64,000 nt of DNA from Pyxidicoccus sp. MSG2 (GCF_026626705.1 NZ_JAPNKC010000001.1:3534001-3598000); one strand, 5' to 3'; counted from the stretch's first letter, positions 30,441 through 40,070 are shown. Notes: generated by a model not told the origin, from the sequence alone. Translations and numbers: made by a program.

Positions 30441-32000
30441 ATGAACCTGCCCAATCTCGTCCTGGCAGACTTCCTCCCGCTGCTGCCCGCCATCATCATG
30501 GTGGTGGGCGCGTCCATCCTGCTGTTGTCCGAGGTCTTCCTCTCCGCGACCTCGTCGCGCGCCTACCAGGCCGTGCTGACGGTGGCGACGGCGGTGGCGG
30601 CCGGCGCGGTGGCGGTGGCGGTGATGTTCGAGCCGCCGCGCGAGGTGATGCTCGGCTTCGGCGTGCTGGACCCGTTCTCCAGCTTCCTCACCCTCGTGGT
30701 GTGCGTGGGCCTGGCGCTGGCGGCGCTCAGCGCGGTGAGCTTCCTGCGCAAGCGCGGCGCGGAGCGCGGTGAGTTCTACGCGCTGATGCTCTTCGCGTCC
30801 GCGGGCATGAGCCTGCTGGCCATGTCCAACGAGCTCATCACCGTCTTCGTCAACGTGGAGGTGCTCTCCATCGCCACCTACGCGCTGGCGGCGTACCTGC
30901 GCCGCGGCACGCGGCCGAGCGAGGCGGGCTTCAAGTACTTCATCCTCGGCGCCTTCTCCTCCGCGGTGCTGCTGTACGGCGCGGCGCTCCTGTACGGCGC
31001 CACCGGCACCACGCAATTGACGGCCATGGTGGGCCCGCTGGGCGCGGCGCTGCGGAGCCAGCCGGCACTGGTGTACACGGGTGTGGTGCTGGTGGGCGCG
31101 GGCTTCGCCTTCAAGGTGGCCGCGGTGCCCTTCCACATGTGGACGCCGGACGTCTACGAGGGCGCCCCCACTCCCGTCACCGCGCTGATGAGCGCGGGCG
31201 TGAAGGCGGCGGCCTTCGCCTCCATGGTTCGCGTGTTCATCACCGTGGGCAAGGGCATCGACCCGCAGATGCTGCTGGCCATGTTCTCCACCCTGGCCTT
31301 CCTCACCATGGTGGCGGGCAACCTGCTGGCCATTCCGCAGCGCAACGTGAAGCGCATGCTGGCGTACTCGTCCATCGCCCACGCCGGCTACCTCCTGGTG
31401 GGCGTGGCGGCCCTCTTCGTCACCGCGCCGGGTGAGAGCTTCCGCCTGCTGGGCGCCTCCGCGCTGACGGGCGGCACCGCGCTGGACGTGGCCCGCTCCG
31501 AGGCGCTGCGCGGCATCCTCTACTACCTGCTGGCCTACACCTTCAGCGCGGTGGGCGCCTTCGCCATGGTGTCCGCGCTGGAGCGCCGCGAGGACGAGGA
31601 GAAGGGCACCGCGTGGGATTTGGAGCGCTTCAGCGGGCTGGCGCAGCGCCGGCCGGGCTGGGCCTTCGCCATGGCGGCCTTCATGCTGTCGCTGGGCGGC
31701 ATTCCCCCCACCATCGGCTTCATGAGCAAGCTGCTCATCTTCCAGGCGGCGGTGGACGCGGGCCTCATCGGCCTCACCATCGTCGGCGTGCTCTCCAGCG
31801 CCGCGGGCGTCTATTACTACCTGCGCGTGGTGGTCTACATGTTCATGCGGCCGGTGCCCGAGGGCGCGCAGACCCTCGAGCGCAGCTGGTCCACCGAGCT
31901 GGCGCTGGTGCTGTCCACCGCGGCGGTGGTGGTGCTGGGCATCATCCCCGGCCCCGTCATGGGCTGGCTCGTGCAGGCCAGCACCATCTTCGGCCAGTAG
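30441..32000 (+). CDS. nuoN: NADH-quinone oxidoreductase subunit N
   Basis: 519 residues, the third antiporter-like subunit and last gene of the operon. Motifs: VNVEVLSIATYALAAYLRR (about 137-155, key Glu), VPFHMWTPDVYEGAPTPVTA and NVKRMLAYSSIAHAGYLLVG. It starts 18 bp after nuoM and is followed by a 10-bp perfect hairpin. Confidence 0.96.
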   Translation: MNLPNLVLADFLPLLPAIIMVVGASILLLSEVFLSATSSRAYQAVLTVATAVAAGAVAVAVMFEPPREVMLGFGVLDPFSSFLTLVVCVGLALAALSAVSFLRKRGAERGEFYALMLFASAGMSLLAMSNELITVFVNVEVLSIATYALAAYLRRGTRPSEAGFKYFILGAFSSAVLLYGAALLYGATGTTQLTAMVGPLGAALRSQPALVYTGVVLVGAGFAFKVAAVPFHMWTPDVYEGAPTPVTALMSAGVKAAAFASMVRVFITVGKGIDPQMLLAMFSTLAFLTMVAGNLLAIPQRNVKRMLAYSSIAHAGYLLVGVAALFVTAPGESFRLLGASALTGGTALDVARSEALRGILYYLLAYTFSAVGAFAMVSALERREDEEKGTAWDLERFSGLAQRRPGWAFAMAAFMLSLGGIPPTIGFMSKLLIFQAAVDAGLIGLTIVGVLSSAAGVYYYLRVVVYMFMRPVPEGAQTLERSWSTELALVLSTAAVVVLGIIPGPVMGWLVQASTIFGQ

Positions 32001-32031
32001 CCTCGCGCAGGGCCTGTGCCCTGCCCGTCCA

Positions 32032-32064
32032 ACGCCCGCCCCGGCCTCGTGCCCGGGCGGGCGT
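32032..32064 (+). terminator. nuo operon terminator
   Basis: A perfect 10-bp stem (32032-32041 with 32055-32064), 31 bases after the nuoN stop, followed by CGTCGTTT. It also sits just after the convergent GNAT gene's stop at 32072 and may serve both. Confidence 0.75.
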
Positions 32065-32071
32065 CGTCGTT

Positions 32072-32911
32072 TCAGGGCAGCGGGCCGCGCAGCTCCAGCG
32101 TCTCGTTGCGCACCTCCGCGCCCGCCGCGCGCAGGAGCGCGTCCAGCGGCGCGTCGTCCGTCACCACCACGTTGAGCGACTCCACCGCGTCCCCGCACCG
32201 GGCGAAGGCGTCCTCCAGCAGCGCCCGCGCATGGCCGGGCGATGCCGCGAAGAAGGGGAAAAGGAGCTGCGACGAGGCGCGCACGTCCATCAGCCCCGGC
32301 GGGCCTTCCGCGCCCCGGCCCGGTTCCTCCAGCCGCAGCAACCGGTGCGACGCCTTCGTGGCGAAGCGCGCCAGCTTGCCCGGCATCAGCCCGAAGGCGG
32401 CCGTCAGCGCGTCCTGCTCCGCCGGCGCCACCGGCACCACCCGCAGGCCCGGCGGCGCGGCGGGCAGCCCCGCCACGTGGGCCCGCGTCAGCTTGAGGTT
32501 GGCCGCCTGGCGCGCGGGCAGCAGTCCCACCGAGGCGTAGAGGCGCAGCGCGGGCGTGTTGTCCCGCTTCACGTACAGCGCCCACCGCTGACAGCCCTGC
32601 GCCCGGAGGCGCTCCGCCAGCCGCGCCATCATCCACCGTCCCAGCCCCTGTCCGCGGGCGGACGCGTCCACCACCAACTGCCCCACGTAGCCCACCTCGC
32701 CCAGCGCCTCCGTCACCCCGTAGGCCACCACCCCACCCGGGCCTTCCGCGAAGACGGTGAGCGGCGCGAACTCGGCCGCCCACAGCGGCGGTGGAGGTGG
32801 CGGGTCATCCACCCCCAGCTCCCGGAACAGCCGGGTGAAGAGCGCATGGTCCTCGGGCCGCGCGGGCCTCAGCACCCACGGTGGCGCCTCTTGTCCCACT
32901 TGCACTGCCAT
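32072..32911 (-). CDS. GNAT family N-acetyltransferase
   Basis: 279 residues. The N-terminal half (about 12-145) is a GNAT domain with the acetyl-CoA pyrophosphate loop ARGQGLGRWMM (R-x-x-G-x-G). The C-terminal half looks like a second, degenerate GNAT-like unit. Substrate unknown. It lies immediately downstream of pxr on the same strand; in M. xanthus pxr is likewise next to a GNAT gene, which supports the locus assignment. Read-through past the pxr terminator may contribute to its expression. Confidence 0.88.
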   Translation of the reverse strand: MAVQVGQEAPPWVLRPARPEDHALFTRLFRELGVDDPPPPPPLWAAEFAPLTVFAEGPGGVVAYGVTEALGEVGYVGQLVVDASARGQGLGRWMMARLAERLRAQGCQRWALYVKRDNTPALRLYASVGLLPARQAANLKLTRAHVAGLPAAPPGLRVVPVAPAEQDALTAAFGLMPGKLARFATKASHRLLRLEEPGRGAEGPPGLMDVRASSQLLFPFFAASPGHARALLEDAFARCGDAVESLNVVVTDDAPLDALLRAAGAEVRNETLELRGPLP

Positions 32912-32973
32912 CAGTCACCTCTCCAAGCGCATTGGAAGGGCAACGACGGAAACCCGAAAACTTTTTGGACGTA

Positions 32974-33015
32974 GAAAAGAAGGCGGCCCGGCACCCCAGA
33001 AGGGTACCAGGCCGC
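32974..33015 (-). terminator. Intrinsic terminator of pxr
   Basis: GCGGCC arms (32983-32988 and 33010-33015) continue inward with GG/CC and ACCC/GGGT pairs. On the minus strand the stem is followed by TTCTTTTC. Confidence 0.85.
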
Positions 33016-33095
33016 GGGTCTTCTCAAGGTGACTCACCGGAAGTGCTGAAGGGGTGGGGGGGAACCGCCTTCAGCCTCGCTTCGATGTGTCCCGC
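32974..33095 (-). ncRNA. pxr: Pxr-like developmental small RNA
   Basis: This lies in the 434-bp gap 32912-33345, which has clearly lower GC than its flanks. A predicted transcript of about 122 nt starts near 33095 (12 bases from a sigma-54 -12 element) and ends at a terminator with a U-rich tail. Its first strong stem is an 8-bp perfect pair (33068-33075 with 33045-33052) whose loop holds seven consecutive C residues (33056-33062). Position between an NtrC-family regulator and a GNAT gene, size, sigma-54 control and the C7 run all match what is reported for M. xanthus Pxr, a negative regulator of fruiting-body development during growth. Assignment is from memory of that locus, not alignment. 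Confidence 0.82.
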
Positions 33096-33106
33096 GCATT
33101 CCTTTA

Positions 33107-33121
33107 GCAGCCCTCGTGCCA
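33107..33121 (-). promoter_or_regulatory. Sigma-54 (-24/-12) promoter of pxr
   Basis: On the minus strand the sequence is TGGCACGAGGGCTGC. The GG (33119-33120) and GC (33107-33108) are separated by exactly 10 bases, and TGGCACG is a full consensus -24 box. The -12 box reads CTGC instead of TTGC. It directs transcription toward pxr and is controlled presumably by the NtrC-family protein encoded 225 bp upstream. Confidence 0.85.
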
Positions 33122-33197
33122 GCGCCCTTTTGGGAGCAAAGTCCAATTTTCTCAAGGGCTTAGCCCATCACCTGACGTTGCTGGCACCGGCCCTTTG

Positions 33198-33215
33198 CAT
33201 TTCAGCCCTGAAATG
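33198..33215. promoter_or_regulatory. 18-bp palindrome, candidate enhancer site for the pxr activator
   Basis: Perfect 8-bp arms (CATTTCAG / CTGAAATG) around CC, centred about 111 bases upstream of the predicted pxr start. Activators of sigma-54 usually bind palindromes at roughly -80 to -150. Confidence 0.6.
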
Positions 33216-33280
33216 GAGTTGCAGATGTGAAAATACCAAGCAAATTCAACCCTTTGGCCTTTTCACCGATGAACCCCGCC

Positions 33281-33298
33281 CATTTCGGATCTGAATCC
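33281..33298. promoter_or_regulatory. Degenerate second copy of the pxr upstream palindrome
   Basis: Shares CATTTC, a G at the seventh position and CTGAA with the 33198 palindrome in the same arrangement. The two centres are 83 bp apart, about eight helical turns, so they would face the same side of the DNA. Confidence 0.45.
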
Positions 33299-33345
33299 AT
33301 GAGTGCGGAAAAGTTACACCGGTATGCCCAGGCCCCACCCCGTCG

Positions 33346-34785
33346 CTATTCGCGGGCCAGATCTGTGGGCGGGCGGAGGTTGAGGCGCTTCATCTTCCTC
33401 CAGAGGGTGGTGGAAGAGACGCCCAGCTCATCCGCGACGCGGGCGAGGTCCACGCCGTGCCGCTCCAGGGCCTGGGTAATCGCGTGGCGCTCGGCCTCCT
33501 CGACGACCTGGGCCAGGGTGGGCCCGGTGCCAGCGGGGCGGCTGCCCTGCCCGTCCAGGAAGGCCACGCTGGGGGTGCCATGGGACGGCGTGAGGCGGCC
33601 CTGGCGCAGGGGGAAGTCCTCGGGCAGCAGCTCGTCACCCTCCGAGAGGGCGGCGGCCTGCTCCACCAGGTTCTCCAGCTCGCGCACGTTGCCGGGGAAG
33701 TTGTAGCCCATCAGGTGCGACACCGCGGAGGCGGACAGGCGCTTGGGCTTGGGGCTGCGGGCGTTGGCGCGCTCCAGGAAGTGTTCGGCCAGGGCGGGCA
33801 CGTCCTCCAGGCGCTCGCGCAGGGGCGGCACGCGCAGGGCCACCACGTTGAGGCGGTAGTAGAGGTCCTGACGGAAGCGCTTCTCGCGCACCTCCAGTTC
33901 AATATCGCGGTTGGTGGCGGCCACGGTGCGCACGTCCACGCGCAGCGCGGTGGACTCGCCCACCCGGCGCACCTCGCCCTCCTGCAGGGCGCGCAACAGC
34001 TTGGACTGGAAGGTGGGGCTGGTCTCCGTCACCTCGTCGATGAAGAGCGTGCCGCCGTCCGCCTCCTCGAAGAGGCCGCGGCGGGCCTTCACCGCGCCGG
34101 TGAAGGCGCCCTTGGCGTGGCCGAACAGCTCGCTCTCCAGCAGGGACTCGCTGATGGCGGCGCAGTTGACGGGGACGAACGAGCGCACCTTGCGGCGGCT
34201 GTGCGCGTGGAGCGCGCGGGCCACCAGCTCCTTGCCGGTGCCACTCTCGCCCTGGATGAGGACGGTGGCGTCGCTCTGGGCCACGCGCATCAGCCGCGAG
34301 GTGAGGTCCCTCATGGCGGGGCTGCGGCCCACCAGCGCGGACAGGCCGTGGCGCTGGTTGAAGTCGGTGGCGAGGTTGTCCACGTCGCGCAGCAGGCGGG
34401 CACGCTCCAGGGCGCGCTCCACGCGGTAGCGCAGCTCGCTCTCCTTGAAGGGCTTGGTGACGTAGTCGTAGGCGCCCAGGCGCATGGCCTCCACCGCGCT
34501 CTCGATGGAGCCGAAGGCCGTCATCATGATGACCTGGAGGCGAGGGGCCACCTCCAGCGCGCGCCGGAGCAGCGTGAGCCCATCCATGGGCTCCATCTTC
34601 AAGTCCGTCAGCAGCAGGTCGATGCTGCCGCCGGCCAGCTGGGCCAGGGCCTCCTCGCCGGTGGCGGCCTCGAAGGCGATGTAGTGCTCCGCCCGCAGCA
34701 GCATTGCAGTGGTGGCGCGCAGGTTGCGCTGGTCATCCACGACGAGGATGCGTCCACGAGAGGGCGGGGTGTTCGCGTCGGTCAT
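33346..34785 (-). CDS. pxrR: NtrC-family sigma-54 activator, PxrR-type response regulator
   Basis: 479 residues: receiver (about 10-125, VVDDQ, acceptor Asp in LLTDLKM, Lys in VTKPFKE), AAA+ ATPase (about 155-385; Walker A GESGTGKE, sigma-54 contact loop GAFTGA) and Fis-type HTH at the C-terminus ([20 protein letters not shown]). It is a complete phosphorylation-dependent activator of sigma-54 holoenzyme. In M. xanthus the genes immediately upstream of pxr, a kinase and an NtrC-like regulator, are positive regulators of Pxr; position and domains match. Translation is coupled to the kinase gene by an ATGA overlap. Confidence 0.93.
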   Translation of the reverse strand: MTDANTPPSRGRILVVDDQRNLRATTAMLLRAEHYIAFEAATGEEALAQLAGGSIDLLLTDLKMEPMDGLTLLRRALEVAPRLQVIMMTAFGSIESAVEAMRLGAYDYVTKPFKESELRYRVERALERARLLRDVDNLATDFNQRHGLSALVGRSPAMRDLTSRLMRVAQSDATVLIQGESGTGKELVARALHAHSRRKVRSFVPVNCAAISESLLESELFGHAKGAFTGAVKARRGLFEEADGGTLFIDEVTETSPTFQSKLLRALQEGEVRRVGESTALRVDVRTVAATNRDIELEVREKRFRQDLYYRLNVVALRVPPLRERLEDVPALAEHFLERANARSPKPKRLSASAVSHLMGYNFPGNVRELENLVEQAAALSEGDELLPEDFPLRQGRLTPSHGTPSVAFLDGQGSRPAGTGPTLAQVVEEAERHAITQALERHGVDLARVADELGVSSTTLWRKMKRLNLRPPTDLARE

Positions 34786-37295
34786 GGGAAGGACGGGGGC
34801 TGCGACAGGGGCAGCCGGAAGGTGAAGGTGGTACCGCGGCCGGGCGTGCTCTCCACGGCGATTTCTCCCCGATGCTCCTCGAGGATGCGCTTGACGACGG
34901 CCAGCCCCAGTCCGGTGCCCTGGGCCTTGGTGGTGAAGAAGGGCTCGAAGACGCGGTGGAGCAGCTCCGCGGGAATGCCCGGCCCCTGGTCCGCCACGTC
35001 GATGCGCAACTGGTCCTTGCCCGCGTAGGCCTCGCGGCGGGCGCGCACCTGCACCATACCTCCCTGCGGCATGGACTGAATCGCGTTGACGGCCACGTTG
35101 ACGAGCGCCTGGCGGATGAGCCGCCGGTCCATGGGCACCGGCGGCAGCCCCGGCTCCACGTCCGATTGGATGTGGACGGGCCGGTCCGCGCCCCCACCCT
35201 GCACCCGCGCGGCCTCCAGCGAGTCCTGTAGCACGCGGCCCAGATCCTCGTGCTGGAGCACCGGGTCTCTCGGGCGCGTGTAGTCCAGCAAGTCACCGAC
35301 GATGCGGTTGAGCCGGTCACTCTCCTCGCCCAGGATGTCCAGCAGCATGGCCGCGTCGCCGCCCGGGTCCAGCAAGCGGCGCAGCGAGGCCACCGCGTTG
35401 AAGATGACCCCCAGGGGATTGCGCACCTCGTGGGCGACAATCGCGGACAGCTCGCCCAGCGCGGCCAGCCGCTCGCGCTTCACCATCTCCGCGCGGGTGG
35501 CGGCCAGCTCCGCGTAGCTGGCCCACAGGGACTCGTACAGGCGCGCGTTGGCGATGGAGAGCGCCAATTGGCCGCAGGTGGCCTCGGCCAGCTCGATCAA
35601 CTCCGGCCCGAAGGCGCGCGGCCGGCGCGTGTCGTCCACCACCACCACGCCGATGAGCTCCTCGCGCGAGGTGAGCGGCAGGGCGAGCAGCGCCTTCTCC
35701 CCGAAGCGCTGGGCCAGGTGCGAGTCGAAGCCGCTGCCCGAGGCGGCCACGTCCTCGACGGCGATGGGCCGGCGCTCACGGGCCACCCGCGTGGCCAGAC
35801 TGTCCCCGTGCAGCGGCAGCACCACCGTGCGGAAGAAGTCGCGGTGGGCCGTGGAGGCGGCGGCGCCGCGCAGCAGCTTCGCCCCCTCGTCGTAGAGCAT
35901 GATGTAGCAGTTGGACACGTCCAGCAGGTGGACGAGGAAGTCGGACGCCACGTCGAGGATGCTGGAGGTCTCCAGCACGCCCGACGTGGTGCGTGCCAGG
36001 TCCAGGAGCAGGCGCGTCTCCGCGAGCTGGCGCGAGGACTCCGCGCGCAGCCGCCGCTGCTCCAGCAGCGTCACCAGCAGCTCCGCCAGCGTCCCCAGGA
36101 GCCGCACGTCCCGCGTGTCGAAGGCGTGGCCGGCCGCACGCAGCACCTGGAGGGTGCCGCACACCTCGCCGCCCCGGGTGAGGCGTGCCACCGCGCCACA
36201 CCCCAGCCGCCCGCCGGACAAATCGCCCAGCGCCGCGCCCTGGGCCTGCGTGGACAGGCCACCCTCCCCCGCCGCCGCTACCGCCAGCAGGCCGGTGAGC
36301 CGCGCCGCGTGCTCGCCGTCGCGCACCAGGTCCGCCAGCCCCACGTGGGTGGCCAGCGCCAGCGCGCCGCCCTGCGGGGGCGTCAGGTGCAGTGCCGCGG
36401 CGCTCCCCTGCAGCAGGTCCGCGACGCGCGCCAGGAAGTCCTCCAGCGAGGGCGGGACGGGCTGCGCGACGAAGCGCGCCACCTGGGCCACGGCCTCCAT
36501 CTCCCAGCGGCTGCGCGCGCCGTCCGCCTGCACGCGCGCGTCCGTCAGCGCGGCGCCCACCACCTTCGCGAAGAGCGTCAGCACCGAGCCATGGCGGGGT
36601 GCCACCCACGACCCCTGCACCCACAGCACCTCGTCCTGCGGGCCGCCCACCGGAATGTAGACGTGCGTGGGCGAGGCGCGGTCCGCGCCGCCGAACACGG
36701 GGCGCCCGTCGGACAGCGACTCCAGGCCCAGGCGCACGTCCTCCGGCAGGGGCTCGCCGTCGCGCGCCAGCAGCCGCTCACCGTCCCAGCGCAGCAGGCG
36801 GACGCGGAAGCCCGCGTCCTGGAGTCCCTTCAGCGCCACGCGGCGCACCGCGTCCTCGGAGTGCGCGGACACCAGGCTCGCGGACGTGTCCACCAGGCAC
36901 TCGGCGACGGTCATCTCCGGCTGCCGGTCCTGCATGAGCAGGCAGTTGAGCAGCAGCGCGCTGCCGCCGCCCTCCAGCTGCACGCGCGTCGAGAAGAGGG
37001 CCACCTCGCGGGTGATGCCGCCCGCGCAGGGCACCTGGTAGACCTGCGTCTGCGGGACCATCGGCGCGTCGCCGGACTCCAGCAGGCGGTAGCGCTCGGA
37101 CAGGCGGCTGCGCTCCTCCGGCTGGACGAAGTCCATGACGGAGCGGCCCTCCACCTGCTCGCGAGGAAGCCCCAACATCGCCAGGTAGGCCGCATTGACG
37201 GCGGACACGCGCCCGTCGACGACCGCCACCATGGGGTTGCCGAAGGGCTCGATGAGGGCGCGCAGGTCGGCCTCGCTGTAACGCTTCGTGCTCAT
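34782..37295 (-). CDS. pxrK: Cytoplasmic sensor histidine kinase, PxrK-type, PAS and GAF sensing
   Basis: 837 residues. An N-terminal PAS domain (about 10-130), a middle region with GAF-like folds (about 280-440 and 460-600), then a dimerisation/phospho-acceptor domain with the H-box IVAHEVRNPLGV and a HATPase domain (NVAVNAIQSM, DQGPGIP, TGLGLAVVKRI). No transmembrane segment, so it senses an internal signal; GAF and PAS ligands are unknown. The start at [10 protein letters not shown] overlaps the selB stop (ATGA), and the end overlaps pxrR. Cognate partner is almost certainly the adjacent regulator. Confidence 0.92.
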   Translation of the reverse strand: MSTKRYSEADLRALIEPFGNPMVAVVDGRVSAVNAAYLAMLGLPREQVEGRSVMDFVQPEERSRLSERYRLLESGDAPMVPQTQVYQVPCAGGITREVALFSTRVQLEGGGSALLLNCLLMQDRQPEMTVAECLVDTSASLVSAHSEDAVRRVALKGLQDAGFRVRLLRWDGERLLARDGEPLPEDVRLGLESLSDGRPVFGGADRASPTHVYIPVGGPQDEVLWVQGSWVAPRHGSVLTLFAKVVGAALTDARVQADGARSRWEMEAVAQVARFVAQPVPPSLEDFLARVADLLQGSAAALHLTPPQGGALALATHVGLADLVRDGEHAARLTGLLAVAAAGEGGLSTQAQGAALGDLSGGRLGCGAVARLTRGGEVCGTLQVLRAAGHAFDTRDVRLLGTLAELLVTLLEQRRLRAESSRQLAETRLLLDLARTTSGVLETSSILDVASDFLVHLLDVSNCYIMLYDEGAKLLRGAAASTAHRDFFRTVVLPLHGDSLATRVARERRPIAVEDVAASGSGFDSHLAQRFGEKALLALPLTSREELIGVVVVDDTRRPRAFGPELIELAEATCGQLALSIANARLYESLWASYAELAATRAEMVKRERLAALGELSAIVAHEVRNPLGVIFNAVASLRRLLDPGGDAAMLLDILGEESDRLNRIVGDLLDYTRPRDPVLQHEDLGRVLQDSLEAARVQGGGADRPVHIQSDVEPGLPPVPMDRRLIRQALVNVAVNAIQSMPQGGMVQVRARREAYAGKDQLRIDVADQGPGIPAELLHRVFEPFFTTKAQGTGLGLAVVKRILEEHRGEIAVESTPGRGTTFTFRLPLSQPPSFP

Positions 37296-39208
37296 CCGCG
37301 ACGCAGCACCCGCTTCTCGCCCACCCTGAGTGTCACCTTCTCCCGGTCGAAGTACTCCGACAGCGGGATGACGAACTTGCGGCTCTGGCCGACCATTTCC
37401 TTGAAGGCCTGGGTGGTAATGTCCTTCTTCTCGCGAAGGTGGGCAACCAGGCGCTCCCGCAGGCCCGCGAGCGCCCCCGCGTCGAAGCACAGCTCGTCGC
37501 TGACGCGCACCGCCATGCCCCCCGCCACCATCACCTTCAACAACTCCTGGAGCCGGGGCATTGGCAGCTGGAGCTTCTGCGCCAGCTCATTGAGCGTGGG
37601 AGGCGCCAGCCCCGCCGCGGACAGCTCCGCGGCCAGCTTCGTCCGGGCCGCCTCGTCCCCCAGCGACAGCGTGCGACCCCGCCCCTTGAGGCGCACCACC
37701 TCCTTGTCCAGCTCCACCTTCCCCGCGTCCACCAGCGCCTGCGTCACCCGCTGGAAGGTGCGCGAGTCCAGCTCGGCGGACAGGCGCTGGCGCAGCTCCT
37801 CGCGCGGCAGGCCTTCACGCAGGGGCTCGCGCTCATGGAAGGCAGCCAGCAGGGCCAGCGCCCGCCCCTGCAGTCCCTCGAACACCTCGCCGGAGAGGTA
37901 CAGCCGCCGCTCGCGGTCCACCAGCAGCGCCCCGCCCCGCGCGCCCAGCAGCTCCAGCGCGCGCGTCAGCGCCTTCGGCCCCAGCCCGGAGCGGCCGAAC
38001 AGCTCCGGCTGCGTCAGCCCCCGGTAGCCGGCCTGGCGCAAGAGCCACGCCACCTGCTCCGACGGGTCCGCCTCCAAGAGCGGCGCCACCACTGCCGAGC
38101 CCCCCTTGCGGCGCCGGGGCGGCGTAATCGACAGGATGCGGCCGCCCGCCACCGTGGCCCCGCGGCCGGGCAGCGCGCGCGAGCCGCGCAGGATGAAGCG
38201 CTGTCCCACCAGCGCGCCTACGGGCCCGTCCAGGCGCAGCTGCGCGAGCGCCGTCTCGCCGGGCTCCAGCCGCTCCACGTCCAGCAGCGCCACCGTGGCC
38301 TCCACCTGCGCGGTGCCCAGGTGCAGCAGCAGCTTCCGGCGGCGTGGCAGCGCCGCTTCCGCCGCGGGCAGCAGCGCCAGCTCCACGTCCAGCATCCGCG
38401 TCTCCGGCAGCTCCCCCGAGCGCACCAGCACCATGCCCCGGTGCAGCGCCTCCGGCTCCACGCCGGTGACATTCACCGCCGCGCGCTGGCCCGCCTCCAC
38501 CCTGGGCACCGCCTGCCCGTGCACCTGCACGCCGCGCACGCGGAAGGGGCCGGGCAGCCCGGGCAGCAGCGCCACCGCGTCCTCCACCGCCACCGCGCCC
38601 GACAGCAGCGTGCCCGTCACCACCGTGCCGAAGCCCTTGATGGTGAAGACCCGGTCCACCGGCAGGAAGGCGGGCCCCTCCGACGGGCGCTTCGGCAGCG
38701 CGCGGGCGGCGCGGGTGAGCGCGGCCTTCAGCGCATCCAACCCCTCGCCCGTCTTCGACGAGCAGGGCACCACGGGCGCGCCCTCCAGGAAGGTGCCGGC
38801 GGTGAGCGCGACCAGGTCCGCCTCCACCAGCGCGCGCCACTCCGGGCCCAGCTCCGCCAGCAAGTCCGACTTGGTGAGGGCGATGACGCCGGCCCTCACG
38901 CCCAGCAGCCGGCAGATGTCCAGGTGCTCGCGCGTCTGGGGCATGACGCCCTCGTCCGCGGCCACCACCAGCACCGCCAGGTCCACGCCGCCAGCGCCCG
39001 CGGCCATGGCCTTCACGAAGCGCTCGTGGCCGGGCACGTCCACCACGCCGGCCACCGTGCCGTCGTCCAGCGTCAGGTGCGCGAAGCCCAGCTCCAGCGT
39101 GATTCCACGCCGCTTCTCTTCCTTGAGCCGGTCGGTGTCGATGCCGGTGAGCGCCTTCACCAGGGACGTCTTGCCGTGGTCGATGTGCCCCGCCGTCCCG
39201 ACAATCAT
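37292..39208 (-). CDS. selB: Selenocysteine-specific translation elongation factor
   Basis: 638 residues. It brings Sec-tRNA to UGA codons read with a SECIS element. The N-terminus [16 protein letters not shown] holds the G1 P-loop; [12 protein letters not shown] (G2/switch), [12 protein letters not shown] (G3) and ALTKSDLL (G4) follow. EF-Tu-like domains II/III and four C-terminal winged helices that bind the SECIS complete the protein. Its presence implies selenoprotein synthesis; selA, selC and selD are not in this window. The start lies 19 bp after the phosphoribosyltransferase stop and its end overlaps the kinase start. Confidence 0.95.
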   Translation of the reverse strand: MIVGTAGHIDHGKTSLVKALTGIDTDRLKEEKRRGITLELGFAHLTLDDGTVAGVVDVPGHERFVKAMAAGAGGVDLAVLVVAADEGVMPQTREHLDICRLLGVRAGVIALTKSDLLAELGPEWRALVEADLVALTAGTFLEGAPVVPCSSKTGEGLDALKAALTRAARALPKRPSEGPAFLPVDRVFTIKGFGTVVTGTLLSGAVAVEDAVALLPGLPGPFRVRGVQVHGQAVPRVEAGQRAAVNVTGVEPEALHRGMVLVRSGELPETRMLDVELALLPAAEAALPRRRKLLLHLGTAQVEATVALLDVERLEPGETALAQLRLDGPVGALVGQRFILRGSRALPGRGATVAGGRILSITPPRRRKGGSAVVAPLLEADPSEQVAWLLRQAGYRGLTQPELFGRSGLGPKALTRALELLGARGGALLVDRERRLYLSGEVFEGLQGRALALLAAFHEREPLREGLPREELRQRLSAELDSRTFQRVTQALVDAGKVELDKEVVRLKGRGRTLSLGDEAARTKLAAELSAAGLAPPTLNELAQKLQLPMPRLQELLKVMVAGGMAVRVSDELCFDAGALAGLRERLVAHLREKKDITTQAFKEMVGQSRKFVIPLSEYFDREKVTLRVGEKRVLRRG

Positions 39209-39227
39209 CGCCCCACCGCGCCGGGGT

Positions 39228-39992
39228 TCACGCCCCCGCCTTGTCCGGGTCCTCGTCGAAGCGCGCGTCGCCGGTGGCCGGCTCGTAGTCCCACGGGAAG
39301 ACCACCAGCGAGGCGGTGGCCAGCGCGCAGTAGTCCGGCGCGAAGCCCTCAGGCCGCGCCACCAGGCACGCCGTCTCCACCTGCTTCGCGCCCACCTCGC
39401 GCGCCAGTTGCGACGCCAGCTCCAGCGTGTCGCCACTGGAGGCCACGTCGTCCACAATCAGCACGCGGCGCCCCTTCAGCTCGCGCGGCATCTCCCCGGC
39501 GACCTTCGGCTTGCCCCGGGCCCGGGCACCCTCGCCCCTGTCGCGGCTGCGGCGGCTGATGCGCACCGGGAAGAACTCGCAGCCGAGCGCCGACGACAGC
39601 GCCCCGCCCACGAAGACGCCGCCGTGGGCCACGCCCACCACCGCCTGCGGTGCGAAGGACTCGCGGATGGCGCCGGCCAGTCCCTGCACGGCACGGTCGA
39701 ACTCCGCCCAGGTCAGCTCGCGCACGCCCTTGGACTTCTTGCGCGACTGGTCCTTGCCCGTGGGCTGGCGGGGGGCCTCCACCTGCGGCGCCAACACCAT
39801 GTCCGCGGGAATGGAGACGAGCTTCTCCGCCTGCCTCCGGTCCGCCTTCGACGCGGGGGTGGGCTGGGTGGAGGACTTCTTCGGAGAGGACTTCGCGGTG
39901 GGCTTGCGCTTGCCCTGGGCCCTGGGCCCGGGCGCTGCCCGCTTGGTGGCCACGGCGTTGACTCCGGCTGGGGTGCGTGCGGGCCCCGTCAT
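39228..39992 (-). CDS. Phosphoribosyltransferase domain protein with basic N-terminal extension
   Basis: About 254 residues from ATG 39992; the exact start is uncertain because no clear ribosome-binding site is visible. An N-terminal 85-residue Lys/Arg/Pro-rich extension precedes a type I phosphoribosyltransferase fold (about 90-245). The PRPP signature is [19 protein letters not shown] (about 179-197), and [15 protein letters not shown] fits the pyrophosphate loop. This is closest to xanthine/hypoxanthine-type transferases, but many such proteins bind DNA or act as regulators. First gene of the selB-pxrK-pxrR series. Confidence 0.82.
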   Translation of the reverse strand: MTGPARTPAGVNAVATKRAAPGPRAQGKRKPTAKSSPKKSSTQPTPASKADRRQAEKLVSIPADMVLAPQVEAPRQPTGKDQSRKKSKGVRELTWAEFDRAVQGLAGAIRESFAPQAVVGVAHGGVFVGGALSSALGCEFFPVRISRRSRDRGEGARARGKPKVAGEMPRELKGRRVLIVDDVASSGDTLELASQLAREVGAKQVETACLVARPEGFAPDYCALATASLVVFPWDYEPATGDARFDEDPDKAGA

Positions 39993-40070
39993 ACCCCGAG
40001 CCACACGCCCTGGCCACATCCGGCCGCCTCTTCGGCGTCAGAAGCCGAAGAGGCGACTCGCGGCCCGCCT

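Noticed and set aside
28674..32783. Very long open frame (about 1369 codons) on the minus strand
   Set aside because: It is antisense to nuoM/nuoN and built of Gln/His/Arg/Gly-rich sequence typical of the shadow frame of high-GC genes.
33182..33198. TGGCAC followed by TTGC on the plus strand, resembling a sigma-54 promoter
   Set aside because: The GG and GC are 12 bases apart instead of 10, which sigma-54 does not tolerate.
32881..33294. Plus-strand open frame of 137 codons in the pxr gap
   Set aside because: No ribosome-binding site, no homology, and it crosses the GNAT start, the sRNA and its promoter on the opposite strand.
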